Positions 1 to 8,017 of a stretch of DNA of 37,296 nucleotides are shown in pieces. The position numbers were made by a program, and so were the translations under genes. Positions within the stretch are counted from its first letter, which is position 1. Each line of letters begins with the position of its first letter. This stretch comes from an uncultured Bacteroidota bacterium (GTDB taxonomy: Bacteria > Bacteroidota > Bacteroidia > Bacteroidales > CG2-30-32-10), in the NCBI GenBank assembly GCA_903889915.1, contig CAISZK010000269.1, forward strand, positions 1-37,296, read 5' to 3'. The notes beneath the pieces are model-generated. The model was given only the letters and a program-made list of their open reading frames with translations, did no database searches and had not been told where the DNA came from.

Positions 1-30
1 AAAAAAAGGGGCTATTCGCCCCTTTTTTTT
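1..30 (-). terminator. Rho-independent terminator of the T9SS cargo gene (bidirectional)
   Basis: A five-base-pair GGGGC/GCCCC stem with a five-base loop is flanked by seven A on one side and eight T on the other, so it can terminate in both directions. It lies 17 bases beyond the stop codon of the minus-strand surface protein, which is its most likely client. The window edge hides any plus-strand gene on its other side. Confidence 0.85.
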
Positions 31-47
31 ATGAAAATGATCAAAAT

Positions 48-3000
48 TTATTTGTTGACACTTACACTCTTTGTAACAATGCCATTTTTGGTTTCGATCT
101 GGATATAGTAAATACCGTTTGCAAATGCTCCTGTATTTATTTTGGTATTTTCAGCATTCACTTCATTGGTATAAACCAATTGTCCGAATACATTCAGAAC
201 TTTTATCCTGCTGATGGTTCCTGTTGCTGTAATGTTCAGAACATCTTTCGTAGGATTAGGGAATACACTGATGTCAGAATTGTTTACATTTTCAGTGATA
301 CCTGAAACTTCGGTAATATTGATGTCATCAACATAAAGGTTGTATTCATCAGCTGCGCTATAACACTTCCATCCGATATAATAAACACCTGTTGATGGTA
401 CTGTAAAATTAGTAGCGCTTTGTGTGTAAGTAGTAACTACAACACTTGGCAGATCATTGATCAAAGTGGTCAATGATGTTGAAGCAGGTGCAGTGCCAAT
501 GTATGTCTTCAAACTTTCAGGGAATGTTGCTGATTCAGCTTTGTAATAATAAGTGAGTTTGTAGGTTTTTGATGCATCAAGTTGAATACATTTTGAAACC
601 AGCCAGTCGTTGGCAGCATTGGCTGAGTTATAAACATATTTTGCGCAATATGGTGCAGTATTGCCACCTGTTGAAACAATTGACCATGTTGAGCCATCAG
701 CATTCACATCCTGGATTGACCATCCTGTAAAATCTTCAGCCGGTTCGAATCCCATAGTATAAGGAACAGTTGCGTTTGAAACATTCTGAACAGTAAAAGT
801 AATAGTATCGTTTGCAGCAATTGCATCGCCGGTCATTGTGGAATAAGCCTTAATAGTGTAGATTCCGGGTGTTGAAAGGTTAGCCTGTGCGGTGAAAGTA
901 TAGCTTACAAAACCTCCTGCGGGAATGGTTGAAGATATAGTTTCGTTTACTGCAGTTCCTCCATTAATTTTATAATGAACAGGAACACTACTTATGGAAG
1001 TAGTACCAAGGTTTTGAACAATAACAGTAACGTTTTCATTACCCAATCCGCAAGCGCTGACAGGTGATGTATATGCAGAAATACTTGCATCAATTGCCGG
1101 CAATGAAGCGTTGAATGGAATAGCAAATCCTGTGACTTCTGCACTGTCAGCAAAGCTGCCGATAAGTGTGGTAGCGCCTGTAGTTACATTGACAGTTCTC
1201 ATTTCACCGACTGATGTACCTGCATTGTAGGCTGCCATATAAAGTATGTTATTGTTGCGGTCGAATTCCATATCCTGTGCATAACCTGCATTGAATCCAA
1301 TGCCACCAATAATTGTTGAGGCGCCTGTGGTTTTGTTTAAGGAATAAAGTGAATCTGTATTTACACCAACAGTGTATAAATGTCCTGTATTATCACAGGC
1401 AAGGTTAATAAGAAGATCAGTTGAAGACTGTCCGATCAAAGATCCTGCACCATTTGCAGTACTGATGGAATATAAACTTGAAGCAGATCCATCCCATGAA
1501 ACGCCGTAGAGTTTATTTGTTGAATAGTCATAAGACATTCCGGAAATACTATGGCCGACATTTCCTATTACTGTTCTTGCTCCTGTTACTGTGTCAAGAG
1601 TTATGAGATTATTAGAACTATACTCAACACCATACCATTTGTTCAGGCCACCCCATGTTCCTGCACCAACAAAATTCTGAGCTGATTGATCAGCCAAAGA
1701 AACGATGATGTTTGGTGCCTGTAAATAAGTGTAAGCAGGGCCTGCAGGAATAGCTCCTGAAGCGTCATAAGCCACATAGCAATAAACTTTTTTCAGAGTC
1801 TGAACAGAAACAATTTTTTTCAGGGTATCGTTTGTGTGGATGGTATCTCCTGTAAGTTGTGTGTAAACAACAATTGTATCTGTTCCAAGAGCTGCTGTCC
1901 AAGGATCAAAGGTGATCTGGGTAGAAGCGCCTGTTGCAAGTGTGGCAACAGTTTTTGTTGAGGTATATCCTCCTGAAATTTTCATGGTAACATTGAAGCT
2001 TGTTGCATCACCACCATTGTTGATAATGGTTGCTTTCGGAGTGTTTAAACCAACCCCTACTACAGCAGGCATATCAATGGAGGTTGAAGCTGCATCAAGA
2101 AAAACTTTGACCGGTTTTACAAGCGTATCATTTCCGGTATTGGAATCACCGGCAAGTTGAGTGTAAACTTTTATCGTATCTTTACCATTTACTGCAGTCC
2201 AGGGATCAAAAGAAACCTGAATTGAAGCGCCTGAAGCAAGCGCTGTAACAGTTTTTGTTGAAGTGTAACCGCCCGAAATTTTCATAGTAACATCAAATGT
2301 CTGAACAAGCGAACCAACATTTGCGACTGTGGCTTTAGGTGTAATTGAACCCGGTGCATTGATCACAGGAACATCTATTGATGATGTTGCAACATCATTA
2401 GGAGAAGCAACACCCATTGAAAGAAGGTCCAAAGCAAAGTAAGCGCCGTTAGTTTGGTTATCGGCTACCTTTTCCTGGAAAGCAATATAAATATTCTGAC
2501 CTGCATAAGGTGTCAGGCTTATTGAAAACCTTTTCCAGTTTTCATTCAGAACCATTGTGTCGAGAGTCAACAACGTTGTTGTAAAGCTTGCCGTTGCATT
2601 GGTGGTTGTTGATAATTTCACATAAAGAGTATCCTGGTAAGCACCGAATCTGTACAAGTAAAATTTCAAACTATCACCGGTTGTAACAGCAAACTGTGGT
2701 GTGATCAGCCATTGATTGTCGGCAGCAGTACCACCTGTTGCATAAGAACAGTAAGCAGCATAATTACCTCCGCCAGTAGGAACAGTTTGTGTTCCACCAT
2801 TGAATCCTGGTATTGGTGTTGTTCCGTTGGAAACTGTATCCCAGCCTGTGCCACCATCGGGGTCTTGTTTTGTCCATCCCACCGGTAGAAATGCGCCTTC
2901 AAAACTTTCGGAAAGATAAGCCTCAATTTGTTTAGGGCTATTCTGGACTATTGCAGAAGAAGCAGGATTGCTTTTGTAAGCAAAGTTCTTCTCTGTGCTT

Positions 3001-3104
3001 TTTTTCGTTGGAATTGCATTATGCAACACCAATTGATTTCTCTGAGCAATTCCGCTAAAAGCTAAAAGGAATGACAGAATCAAGAGTAAACTAATCTTTT
3101 TCAT
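48..3104 (-). CDS. Secreted multidomain surface protein with type IX secretion sorting domain
   Basis: 1018 residues. A Sec signal peptide (about 1-20, ending SGIAQ) is followed by a jelly-roll module of the cleaved-adhesin / choice-of-anchor J kind (about 65-232, starting SFEGAFLPVGW), two CARDB-like immunoglobulin-fold repeats (about 238-337 and 338-436), a propeller-like part with repeated TVTGARTVIG-type blades (about 440-665), a third CARDB-like domain (about 670-772), a second anchor-J-like module (about 780-932), and a type A T9SS C-terminal sorting domain (about 945-1018, FPNPTKDVLNI then NGIYYIQI). It should be exported by Sec, moved across the outer membrane by T9SS and attached to the surface or released. 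The domain set suggests binding or adhesion, but no catalytic motif is visible, so the function is inferred only. Monocistronic, with a terminator directly downstream. Confidence 0.9.
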   Translation of the reverse strand: MKKISLLLILSFLLAFSGIAQRNQLVLHNAIPTKKSTEKNFAYKSNPASSAIVQNSPKQIEAYLSESFEGAFLPVGWTKQDPDGGTGWDTVSNGTTPIPGFNGGTQTVPTGGGNYAAYCSYATGGTAADNQWLITPQFAVTTGDSLKFYLYRFGAYQDTLYVKLSTTTNATASFTTTLLTLDTMVLNENWKRFSISLTPYAGQNIYIAFQEKVADNQTNGAYFALDLLSMGVASPNDVATSSIDVPVINAPGSITPKATVANVGSLVQTFDVTMKISGGYTSTKTVTALASGASIQVSFDPWTAVNGKDTIKVYTQLAGDSNTGNDTLVKPVKVFLDAASTSIDMPAVVGVGLNTPKATIINNGGDATSFNVTMKISGGYTSTKTVATLATGASTQITFDPWTAALGTDTIVVYTQLTGDTIHTNDTLKKIVSVQTLKKVYCYVAYDASGAIPAGPAYTYLQAPNIIVSLADQSAQNFVGAGTWGGLNKWYGVEYSSNNLITLDTVTGARTVIGNVGHSISGMSYDYSTNKLYGVSWDGSASSLYSISTANGAGSLIGQSSTDLLINLACDNTGHLYTVGVNTDSLYSLNKTTGASTIIGGIGFNAGYAQDMEFDRNNNILYMAAYNAGTSVGEMRTVNVTTGATTLIGSFADSAEVTGFAIPFNASLPAIDASISAYTSPVSACGLGNENVTVIVQNLGTTSISSVPVHYKINGGTAVNETISSTIPAGGFVSYTFTAQANLSTPGIYTIKAYSTMTGDAIAANDTITFTVQNVSNATVPYTMGFEPAEDFTGWSIQDVNADGSTWSIVSTGGNTAPYCAKYVYNSANAANDWLVSKCIQLDASKTYKLTYYYKAESATFPESLKTYIGTAPASTSLTTLINDLPSVVVTTYTQSATNFTVPSTGVYYIGWKCYSAADEYNLYVDDINITEVSGITENVNNSDISVFPNPTKDVLNITATGTISRIKVLNVFGQLVYTNEVNAENTKINTGAFANGIYYIQIETKNGIVTKSVSVNK

Positions 3105-3401
3105 GACTTTGTGTTTAATTTATTTTTATGTTTAACTGATTTTTTAAGAAGCCGCTAAATTAGGTATAATTCTTGAAATGTTAAAAAATTAATGGTTTTT
3201 TTTGAAATAAATCAATCAATCCAGTCATTGCTAATAAATAATGAATGGAAAATTTGCCATTTAACCAGGTGGATTTTTACCAACAATATTGGTTATTATC
3301 CATTGTCAATTTCGGAAAATTCAGTTTTTTAAGATATAGAATATCCGGAATAATTGACCTCTTGGATAGCTTCGGATGTATTAATTTTCTCAATGCTGTA
3401 A

Positions 3402-3409
3402 CAAAAGTA
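3402..3409 (-). promoter_or_regulatory. Candidate -7 element, distal promoter of the T9SS cargo gene
   Basis: TACTTTTG on the minus strand fits the Bacteroidota -7 consensus TAnnTTTG. No clear TTTG -33 element is seen upstream, and the start codon is about 300 bases away, so this is a weak call. Confidence 0.3.
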
Positions 3410-3513
3410 AAGTAATAAATAGGTAGGACTTTATTTTGGGTATATCCTGAATACGCATGGTAAAATGTTGATGGATTATGTCACAATGATAGTCTTGTTG
3501 CTGAATTATTTTG

Positions 3514-3521
3514 TAATTTTG
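3514..3521 (+). promoter_or_regulatory. Promoter -7 element of the toxin-antitoxin locus
   Basis: TAATTTTG matches TAnnTTTG, with a possible CTTG -33 element about 16 bases upstream (3494-3497). Transcription would start only about eight bases before the antitoxin ATG, giving a very short leader. Type II antitoxins commonly repress their own promoter; no operator palindrome is obvious here. Confidence 0.5.
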
Positions 3522-3535
3522 TAAAAAATTGAATT

Positions 3536-3796
3536 ATGGAAACAATATTGAGAATTAAAGTTTCTGATCTGGATGTAGATTTTATTAAGGCCATTAAATC
3601 ACTCTTTAAAAAAGAACGTGAAATTGAAATTACTGTATCCTCTGCCACAGATTTTAATTTGAATAAAACTGAAACAAAAGCCGAATACATTGCAAGGATT
3701 AAAAAAGCGATAAAAAATGTTGAAAAAGGCAATGTCATTGCTTTCACGGATAAGGAATTTAATAAATTGAACAAACAACTTCTTGGTGAAAAATGA
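3536..3796 (+). CDS. Type II antitoxin, partner of a YoeB-like toxin
   Basis: 86 residues, lysine-rich and charged. An N-terminal half (about 1-36, IKVSDLDVDFIKAIKSLF) looks like a small ordered dimerisation or DNA-binding region, and the C-terminal half (about 45-86) looks like an extended toxin-wrapping helix. The assignment rests mainly on context: its TGA overlaps the ATG of a YoeB homologue in the sequence ATGA, the usual arrangement for translationally coupled antitoxin-toxin pairs. The reading frame is intact although the toxin is broken. I do not recognise the exact antitoxin family; it is not an obvious YefM by sequence. Confidence 0.75.
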   Translation: METILRIKVSDLDVDFIKAIKSLFKKEREIEITVSSATDFNLNKTETKAEYIARIKKAIKNVEKGNVIAFTDKEFNKLNKQLLGEK

Positions 3797-4053
3797 AAAG
3801 ATTTGTTTTTGAAAAAGATGCTTTTGAGGACTACAACAATTGGGCAATTTTTGACATCAAAACTTTTAAAAAAATTCAGGAATTGTTGAAAGATATCAAG
3901 AAGTCTCCTTTCAAAGGACTTGGAAAACCTTAAGCACTGAAGCATGAACTTGCAGGTTATTGGTCACGTCGGATCACTGACGAGCACCGCCTGGTATATA
4001 AAATTGCAGCCACTGATATCATCATTTATAGCTGCAAAGGGCATTACTCTTGA
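3793..4053 (+). pseudogene. YoeB-like mRNA endonuclease toxin, nonsense-disrupted
   Basis: The frame reads as a full-length YoeB family toxin of 86 residues apart from one in-frame TAA (3931-3933). Before the stop it has the family pattern SPFKGLGKP; after it come ALKHELAGYW, SRRITDEHRLVY and a final GHYS. In E. coli YoeB the residue after GKP is Glu46, the catalytic base, and a single G-to-T change (GAA to TAA) explains the stop. The other catalytic positions (Arg in EHR, the C-terminal His-Tyr) are preserved downstream, so the lesion looks recent. YoeB normally cleaves mRNA in the ribosomal A site. The 46-residue product should be inactive. Sequencing error is the main alternative. Confidence 0.85.
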
Positions 4054-4174
4054 TTATAATTTGGTTTTTAATTGAAATTTGATAAAATTTTTTAAATCCT
4101 TTTTTGCAGTTTTATTTCCTCCCTCTGGTAAATCAGCGTTCATTTAAAATAGTCGAAGTACATCTGAATTATTG

Positions 4175-4182
4175 TACTTTTG
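4175..4182 (+). promoter_or_regulatory. Promoter -7 element of the DMT transporter
   Basis: TACTTTTG is a full match to TAnnTTTG. A -33 TTTG is not evident. If used, transcription begins near 4189, which excludes the in-frame TTG at 4172 as a start and favours one further down. Confidence 0.5.
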
Positions 4183-4243
4183 CCGACTTTATTGCAGGTA
4201 TATTCTGAAAAACACAAATAAAATATTATTACCCTGGATCATT

Positions 4244-5116
4244 ATGATCGTCCTGATGTTGATTTGGGGTAGCTCCTACATTTTGATGAAAAGAGGACTT
4301 GAATCTTTTTCTGCAATGCAACTGGGGGCATTAAGAATTTCAATTGCTTTTCTTGTATTGTTACCATTTGCAATAGTCAGGATCAGAAAAGTCAAAAAAG
4401 GGAAACTCTATATTTTTGCTTTGGCAGGATTACTGGGAAACGGAATACCGGCATATTTATTTGCTGAGGCACAAACCGGCATTGACAGCCAGATTGCAGG
4501 GATACTAAATTCGGTAGCACCTTTGTTTACTCTGCTAACCGGGGTGCTTTTTTTTGGAGTACGCACAAAATGGTTCAATATTGCAGGCGTTTTTATTGGT
4601 CTTGCCGGCGCCATAGGGCTTTTATCGGCTGATTCCAGCGACACTTTTAATAACAATATGAGTAAGGGAATTTTCATAATCATCGCTACCATTCTTTATG
4701 CAACAAATATCAATGTTGTAAAAAAATATCTGAAAGATACTGACCCTATAACTATCACCTGTGTTTCCTTCGTTTTTATAGGCATACCTTCATTGATCTA
4801 TCTTTTGGCTGGTACGGATTTTATACCCCGTATAACTGTTGAACCCGGTGCACTGAGAAGCCTTGGTTTTATTACTATCCTTGCTGTGGTAGGTACTGCC
4901 TTAACAGGATTCATTTATAACTACCTGATCAAAATTTCGTCTGTCCTTTTTGTTGCTTCAGTTACTTACGTGATACCAATTGTTGCAATTTTGTGGGGTA
5001 TGAGTGATGGCGAACCATTTTTTGTGGAATATTTTATCTGGATAGCTGTGATATTTTTCGGAGTTTTTATGGTGAATAAAGAAAAATCAGTAAAAGTTAT
5101 TGATGGCCATTTATAG
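4244..5116 (+). CDS. DMT superfamily EamA-type transporter
   Basis: About 290 residues with ten predicted membrane helices in two EamA repeats. The first contains LIWGSSYILMKRGL, usual for the start of helix 1, and PLFTLLTGVLFFG; the second ends WGMSDGEPFFVEYFIWIAVIFFGVFMVNKEK. Members export amino acids, metabolites or drugs from the cytoplasm; the substrate cannot be told from sequence. The first ATG is used here because a -7 element lies inside the longer frame opening at a TTG at 4172. Family members often have a few more residues before LIWGSS, so a non-ATG start around 4202-4205 is possible. It stands alone, and no convincing terminator follows. Confidence 0.85.
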   Translation: MIVLMLIWGSSYILMKRGLESFSAMQLGALRISIAFLVLLPFAIVRIRKVKKGKLYIFALAGLLGNGIPAYLFAEAQTGIDSQIAGILNSVAPLFTLLTGVLFFGVRTKWFNIAGVFIGLAGAIGLLSADSSDTFNNNMSKGIFIIIATILYATNINVVKKYLKDTDPITITCVSFVFIGIPSLIYLLAGTDFIPRITVEPGALRSLGFITILAVVGTALTGFIYNYLIKISSVLFVASVTYVIPIVAILWGMSDGEPFFVEYFIWIAVIFFGVFMVNKEKSVKVIDGHL

Positions 5117-5131
5117 CCATGATGATCACTT

Positions 5132-5204
5132 AAATGATGCGATGCAAATGGCCTGAAGAGTATGGCACGAAACAAATGACACGAAGTAAATGACAATTAA
5201 TGAC
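5132..5204 (+). repeat. Degenerate 14-bp tandem repeat in intergenic region
   Basis: Four consecutive 14-bp units start at 5132, 5146, 5160 and 5174, and a partial fifth at 5188. They share the pattern AAATGRCNCGAARN (for example AAATGACACGAAGT). The same motif occurs in reverse complement between rpsD and rpsK. No coding function. Confidence 0.75.
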
Positions 5205-5221
5205 TTTTTTTTAAAAAAACA

Positions 5222-5251
5222 TTTGAATAATTGAAATTTTTAATAACTTTG
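5222..5251 (+). promoter_or_regulatory. Promoter of rplU-rpmA
   Basis: TTTG (5222-5225) and TAACTTTG (5244-5251) are separated by 18 bases, a very good match to the Bacteroidota primary-sigma promoter. Transcription would start near 5258, giving a leader of about 48 bases. Confidence 0.8.
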
Positions 5252-5305
5252 CACCCCCAAATAATTTTAGGATTGGGTTTAAATTAATTATAAAAAACCA
5301 ACACA

Positions 5306-5704
5306 ATGTACGCGATAGTTGATATAGCAGGACAGCAATTCAAGGTTGAACAGGATCAGAAAGTGATTGTTCACCGCCTTGATGGAGAAGTCGGCGCAAA
5401 AGTTGAATTTGATAATGTAATGCTGATAGATAACGATGGTAAGATCGTAGTAGGTCAACCTTTTGTTGAAGGAGCTAAAGTTACCGGAACAATTATTTCA
5501 CATCTTAAAGGAGACAAAGTTCTTATTTTTAAGAAAAAAAGAAGAAAAGGTTATCAGAAAGCAAGCGGTCACCGCCAGTTTTTGACAAAGATTTTAATCG
5601 AGAGCGTTGCTGCAAAAGCTGCCAAAACAAAGAAAGCAAAAGCTGAAGTTGTGGCTGAAACAGCAGAACCCAAGGTTACAGAAACAGAAAACAAAGTAGA
5701 TTAA
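5306..5704 (+). CDS. rplU: 50S ribosomal protein L21
   Basis: 132 residues. The L21 fold covers about 1-103 ([16 protein letters not shown] at the start, then [16 protein letters not shown] near its end). A tail of about 29 residues rich in Lys, Ala, Glu and Val follows, absent from E. coli L21 (103 residues). L21 binds 23S rRNA in the large subunit. First gene of a two-gene operon with rpmA, 20 bases apart. The start is fixed by the conserved N-terminus. The leader can pair TTGGGTTT (5273-5280) with AAACCAA (5295-5301) directly before the ATG. Confidence 0.97.
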   Translation: MYAIVDIAGQQFKVEQDQKVIVHRLDGEVGAKVEFDNVMLIDNDGKIVVGQPFVEGAKVTGTIISHLKGDKVLIFKKKRRKGYQKASGHRQFLTKILIESVAAKAAKTKKAKAEVVAETAEPKVTETENKVD

Positions 5705-5724
5705 TCATTTTATAATTACGAATC

Positions 5725-5988
5725 ATGGCACACAAAAAAGGGGCCGGTAGTTCACATAACGGCCGTGAATCACATAGCAAACGTTTAGGAATAAAAATTT
5801 ATGGCGGACAATTGGCTACTGCCGGAAATATTATTTTGAGACAAAGAGGGACAGTCCATAATCCGGGATTAAATGTTGGAATTGGTTCCGATCATACTAT
5901 TTTTGCACTTGTTGACGGCGTCGTGGAATTCAAAAAGAAAAAAGACGACAGGTCTTTTGTTTCTGTAATTCCTTTTGCAGCAGAATAA
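5725..5988 (+). CDS. rpmA: 50S ribosomal protein L27
   Basis: 87 residues, normal length. The N-terminus [20 protein letters not shown] and the [16 protein letters not shown] segment are diagnostic. L27's N-terminal arm reaches the peptidyl-transferase centre. There is no N-terminal extension of the kind processed in Firmicutes. Cotranscribed with rplU and closed by a terminator. Confidence 0.98.
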   Translation: MAHKKGAGSSHNGRESHSKRLGIKIYGGQLATAGNIILRQRGTVHNPGLNVGIGSDHTIFALVDGVVEFKKKKDDRSFVSVIPFAAE

Positions 5989-6024
5989 GTTCAATTATAT
6001 TATATTAAGTAGGAAAACTCATTT

Positions 6025-6062
6025 ATCTCCTGGATATTTATTATTCAGGAGATTTTTATTTT
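6025..6062 (+). terminator. Rho-independent terminator of rplU-rpmA
   Basis: ATCTCCTG (6025-6032) pairs perfectly with CAGGAGAT (6046-6053) across a 13-base loop and is followed by TTTTATTTT. It lies 37 bases after the rpmA stop. Confidence 0.85.
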
Positions 6063-6065
6063 CTA

Positions 6066-6073
6066 TACTTTTG
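6066..6073 (+). promoter_or_regulatory. Promoter -7 element of serS
   Basis: TACTTTTG fits TAnnTTTG; a -33 element is not clear. A start near 6080 leaves a leader of about 50 bases before the serS ATG at 6129. Confidence 0.6.
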
Positions 6074-6128
6074 TAATTGACCGCAGAGATTGATCTGCAC
6101 CAATATTGAAATAAAAAAAGTTACAGTT

Positions 6129-7400
6129 ATGCTTCAAATTAACATCATTAGGGAAAACCCTAAAGAGATCATTGACAGGCTTGCCATAAAAAACTTTAAA
6201 GCAGAAGTGCTTGTTGAAAAAATTATTTTACTTGATTCCAAAAGGCGGGAGGTGCAGGGAAAACTGGATAATAATCTGGCCGAATCCAACTCCATTGCCA
6301 AAGAAATCGGTGTGCTTTTCCAATCAGGAAAAAAGGAGGAGGCGAATACTTTAAAAGCAAGAACAGCCGAGTTGAAGACAATTACCAAAGAGTTATCGGA
6401 ATCATTACAGTTGACAGAAAAGGAATTAAACGATACGCTTGTTCTCCTGCCTAATCTTCCGCATCCATCCATTCCTAAAGGAAAAGGTGCTGAAGATAAT
6501 CTAGTTGTTTTGGAAGATGGATTGATCCCTCAATTAGCAGAGAATGCCGTCCCTCACTGGGATCTGGCAATAAAATATGGAATCATTGATTTCGAAACAG
6601 GGGTTAAAATTACCGGTGCCGGCTTCCCTGTGTATAAAGGAAAAGGTGCAAGGCTGCAAAGAGCTCTTATTAATTTCTTTTTGGATAATGCTGTTGAAAA
6701 TGGTTATGCAGAAACTCAGCCTCCTTTTGTCGTTAATGAAGACTCGGCTTATGCTACCGGCCAGTTGCCCGACAAGGAAGGACAGATGTACCATTGTGGT
6801 TTGGATAACTTATATTTGATCCCTACAGCAGAAGTACCGGTTACCAATATATACAGGGACATGATCGTTCGTGGTGATACATTGCCTTTAAAAAACACTG
6901 CATATTCAGCATGTTTCAGAAGAGAAGCCGGTTCTTATGGCAAAGATGTTCGAGGGTTGAACAGGTTGCATCAATTTGACAAAGTAGAAATCGTTCAAAT
7001 TACTCATCCTGAAAAATCATACAATACTCTGGAAGAAATGAAAGATTATGTAGCCGGATTGCTTCGCAAACTTGAACTTCCTTTCCGCATTGTGAAACTT
7101 TGCGGTGGCGATATGAGCTTTGCCTCAGCATGGACTTATGATATGGAAGTGTTCTCTGCCGCTCAGCAGAAATGGCTCGAAGTTAGCTCTGTTTCAAATT
7201 TTGAGACCTTTCAGGCTAACAGGTTAAAACTTCGTTTCAGGGATGGTGAAAGCAAACCTCAATTGGCGCATACTTTGAATGGGAGTGCATTGGCATTGCC
7301 AAGAATTGTTGCCGCACTGCTTGAAAATAATCAAACTGCCGAAGGAATAAGGATTCCAAAAGCTTTAATTCCTTATACCGGTTTTGAATTGATCAACTAA
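6129..7400 (+). CDS. serS: Serine--tRNA ligase
   Basis: 423 residues, usual for a bacterial SerRS. It charges tRNA-Ser (and tRNA-Sec where present) with serine using ATP. The N-terminal part (about 1-105) is the long antiparallel coiled-coil arm that binds the tRNA variable arm. The class II catalytic core follows, with motif 2 (CFRREAGSYGKDVRGLNRLH) and motif 3 (NGSALALPRIVAALLENNQ) both intact. The ATG giving MLQINIIRENP is chosen because this is the conserved family N-terminus. An upstream in-frame TTG would lie only about ten bases after the predicted transcription start. It probably heads an operon with the next two genes. Confidence 0.95.
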   Translation: MLQINIIRENPKEIIDRLAIKNFKAEVLVEKIILLDSKRREVQGKLDNNLAESNSIAKEIGVLFQSGKKEEANTLKARTAELKTITKELSESLQLTEKELNDTLVLLPNLPHPSIPKGKGAEDNLVVLEDGLIPQLAENAVPHWDLAIKYGIIDFETGVKITGAGFPVYKGKGARLQRALINFFLDNAVENGYAETQPPFVVNEDSAYATGQLPDKEGQMYHCGLDNLYLIPTAEVPVTNIYRDMIVRGDTLPLKNTAYSACFRREAGSYGKDVRGLNRLHQFDKVEIVQITHPEKSYNTLEEMKDYVAGLLRKLELPFRIVKLCGGDMSFASAWTYDMEVFSAAQQKWLEVSSVSNFETFQANRLKLRFRDGESKPQLAHTLNGSALALPRIVAALLENNQTAEGIRIPKALIPYTGFELIN

Positions 7401-7411
7401 AATTTTATTTT

Positions 7412-8002
7412 ATGAAAAAACTCATTTTCCTGTTTCTGATTGTACCCTTGGTATTCATCTCATGCAATCATAAAACACATCCAAAGAAAATTGTCAGAAT
7501 AGACAGTCTTTTAAAGGTTGTTGACAGTATAGAGAAGAACTTGTCAAAAATTGATACTATCAATGTCAAAAAAGTTTATGAGGAATACCAGGACAATCTT
7601 GGAATGATAAGTGCATATTTCAAAGAAAAAAAAGAAGACAGCACATGGTCAACAATTACTGCCTACGGAGTGATCAATTCACCACTTAAAAAATTTGTCA
7701 AGGATTATTCAAGCCTTTATCATGACATAAAATATTCCAGGAAACAGCTCGACAGTCTCAAATATGATATAGAACATGACAATCTTGAAAAAGAAAAAGT
7801 GGACACATATACTAATAACGAATGTACTGCCGTTAATGCGCTTAAAATGCAAAGCTTTTCAGATGTGAAAGGAGCTATAATTGAACTGAGGTTATTTGAT
7901 TCTTTGAGTCCCAAAATTGACAGGGTGATAGAAAAGCTTAAAAAAGAAAACAAAATTGACCCGAAGAAAAAGTCCACATTTAAAGGTGGTGATGATGATT
8001 AA
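7412..8002 (+). CDS. Putative lipoprotein of unknown function
   Basis: 196 residues. The signal sequence ends in the lipobox-like FISC with Cys18, so the mature protein should be a lipid-anchored envelope protein. The rest is strongly charged and probably mostly alpha-helical, with coiled-coil character (RIDSLLKVVDSIEKNL and similar stretches), ending in a GGDDD tail. I recognise no domain. It starts 11 bases after serS and 15 bases before the TPR gene, so the three are probably one transcript. The neighbouring TPR protein is a possible partner, by position only. Confidence 0.8.
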   Translation: MKKLIFLFLIVPLVFISCNHKTHPKKIVRIDSLLKVVDSIEKNLSKIDTINVKKVYEEYQDNLGMISAYFKEKKEDSTWSTITAYGVINSPLKKFVKDYSSLYHDIKYSRKQLDSLKYDIEHDNLEKEKVDTYTNNECTAVNALKMQSFSDVKGAIIELRLFDSLSPKIDRVIEKLKKENKIDPKKKSTFKGGDDD

Positions 8003-8017
8003 TGGGTTTGTGAAAAA

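Larger units (their letters stand above)
3105..3535. other. Intergenic region between T9SS cargo gene and toxin-antitoxin locus
   Basis: No gene is visible. It separates divergent genes. On the minus strand the only full TAnnTTTG match (TACTTTTG, 3402-3409) would leave a leader of nearly 300 bases for the surface protein. On the plus strand TAATTTTG (3514-3521) sits just before the antitoxin. A small ACCAA/TTGGT hairpin is at 3279-3293. Nothing else recognisable. Confidence 0.6.

Noticed and set aside
3481-3945. Minus-strand ORF of 154 codons opposite the toxin-antitoxin locus
   Set aside because: It is antisense to the antitoxin and toxin frames, has low-complexity Phe/Ser/Leu composition and no motif.
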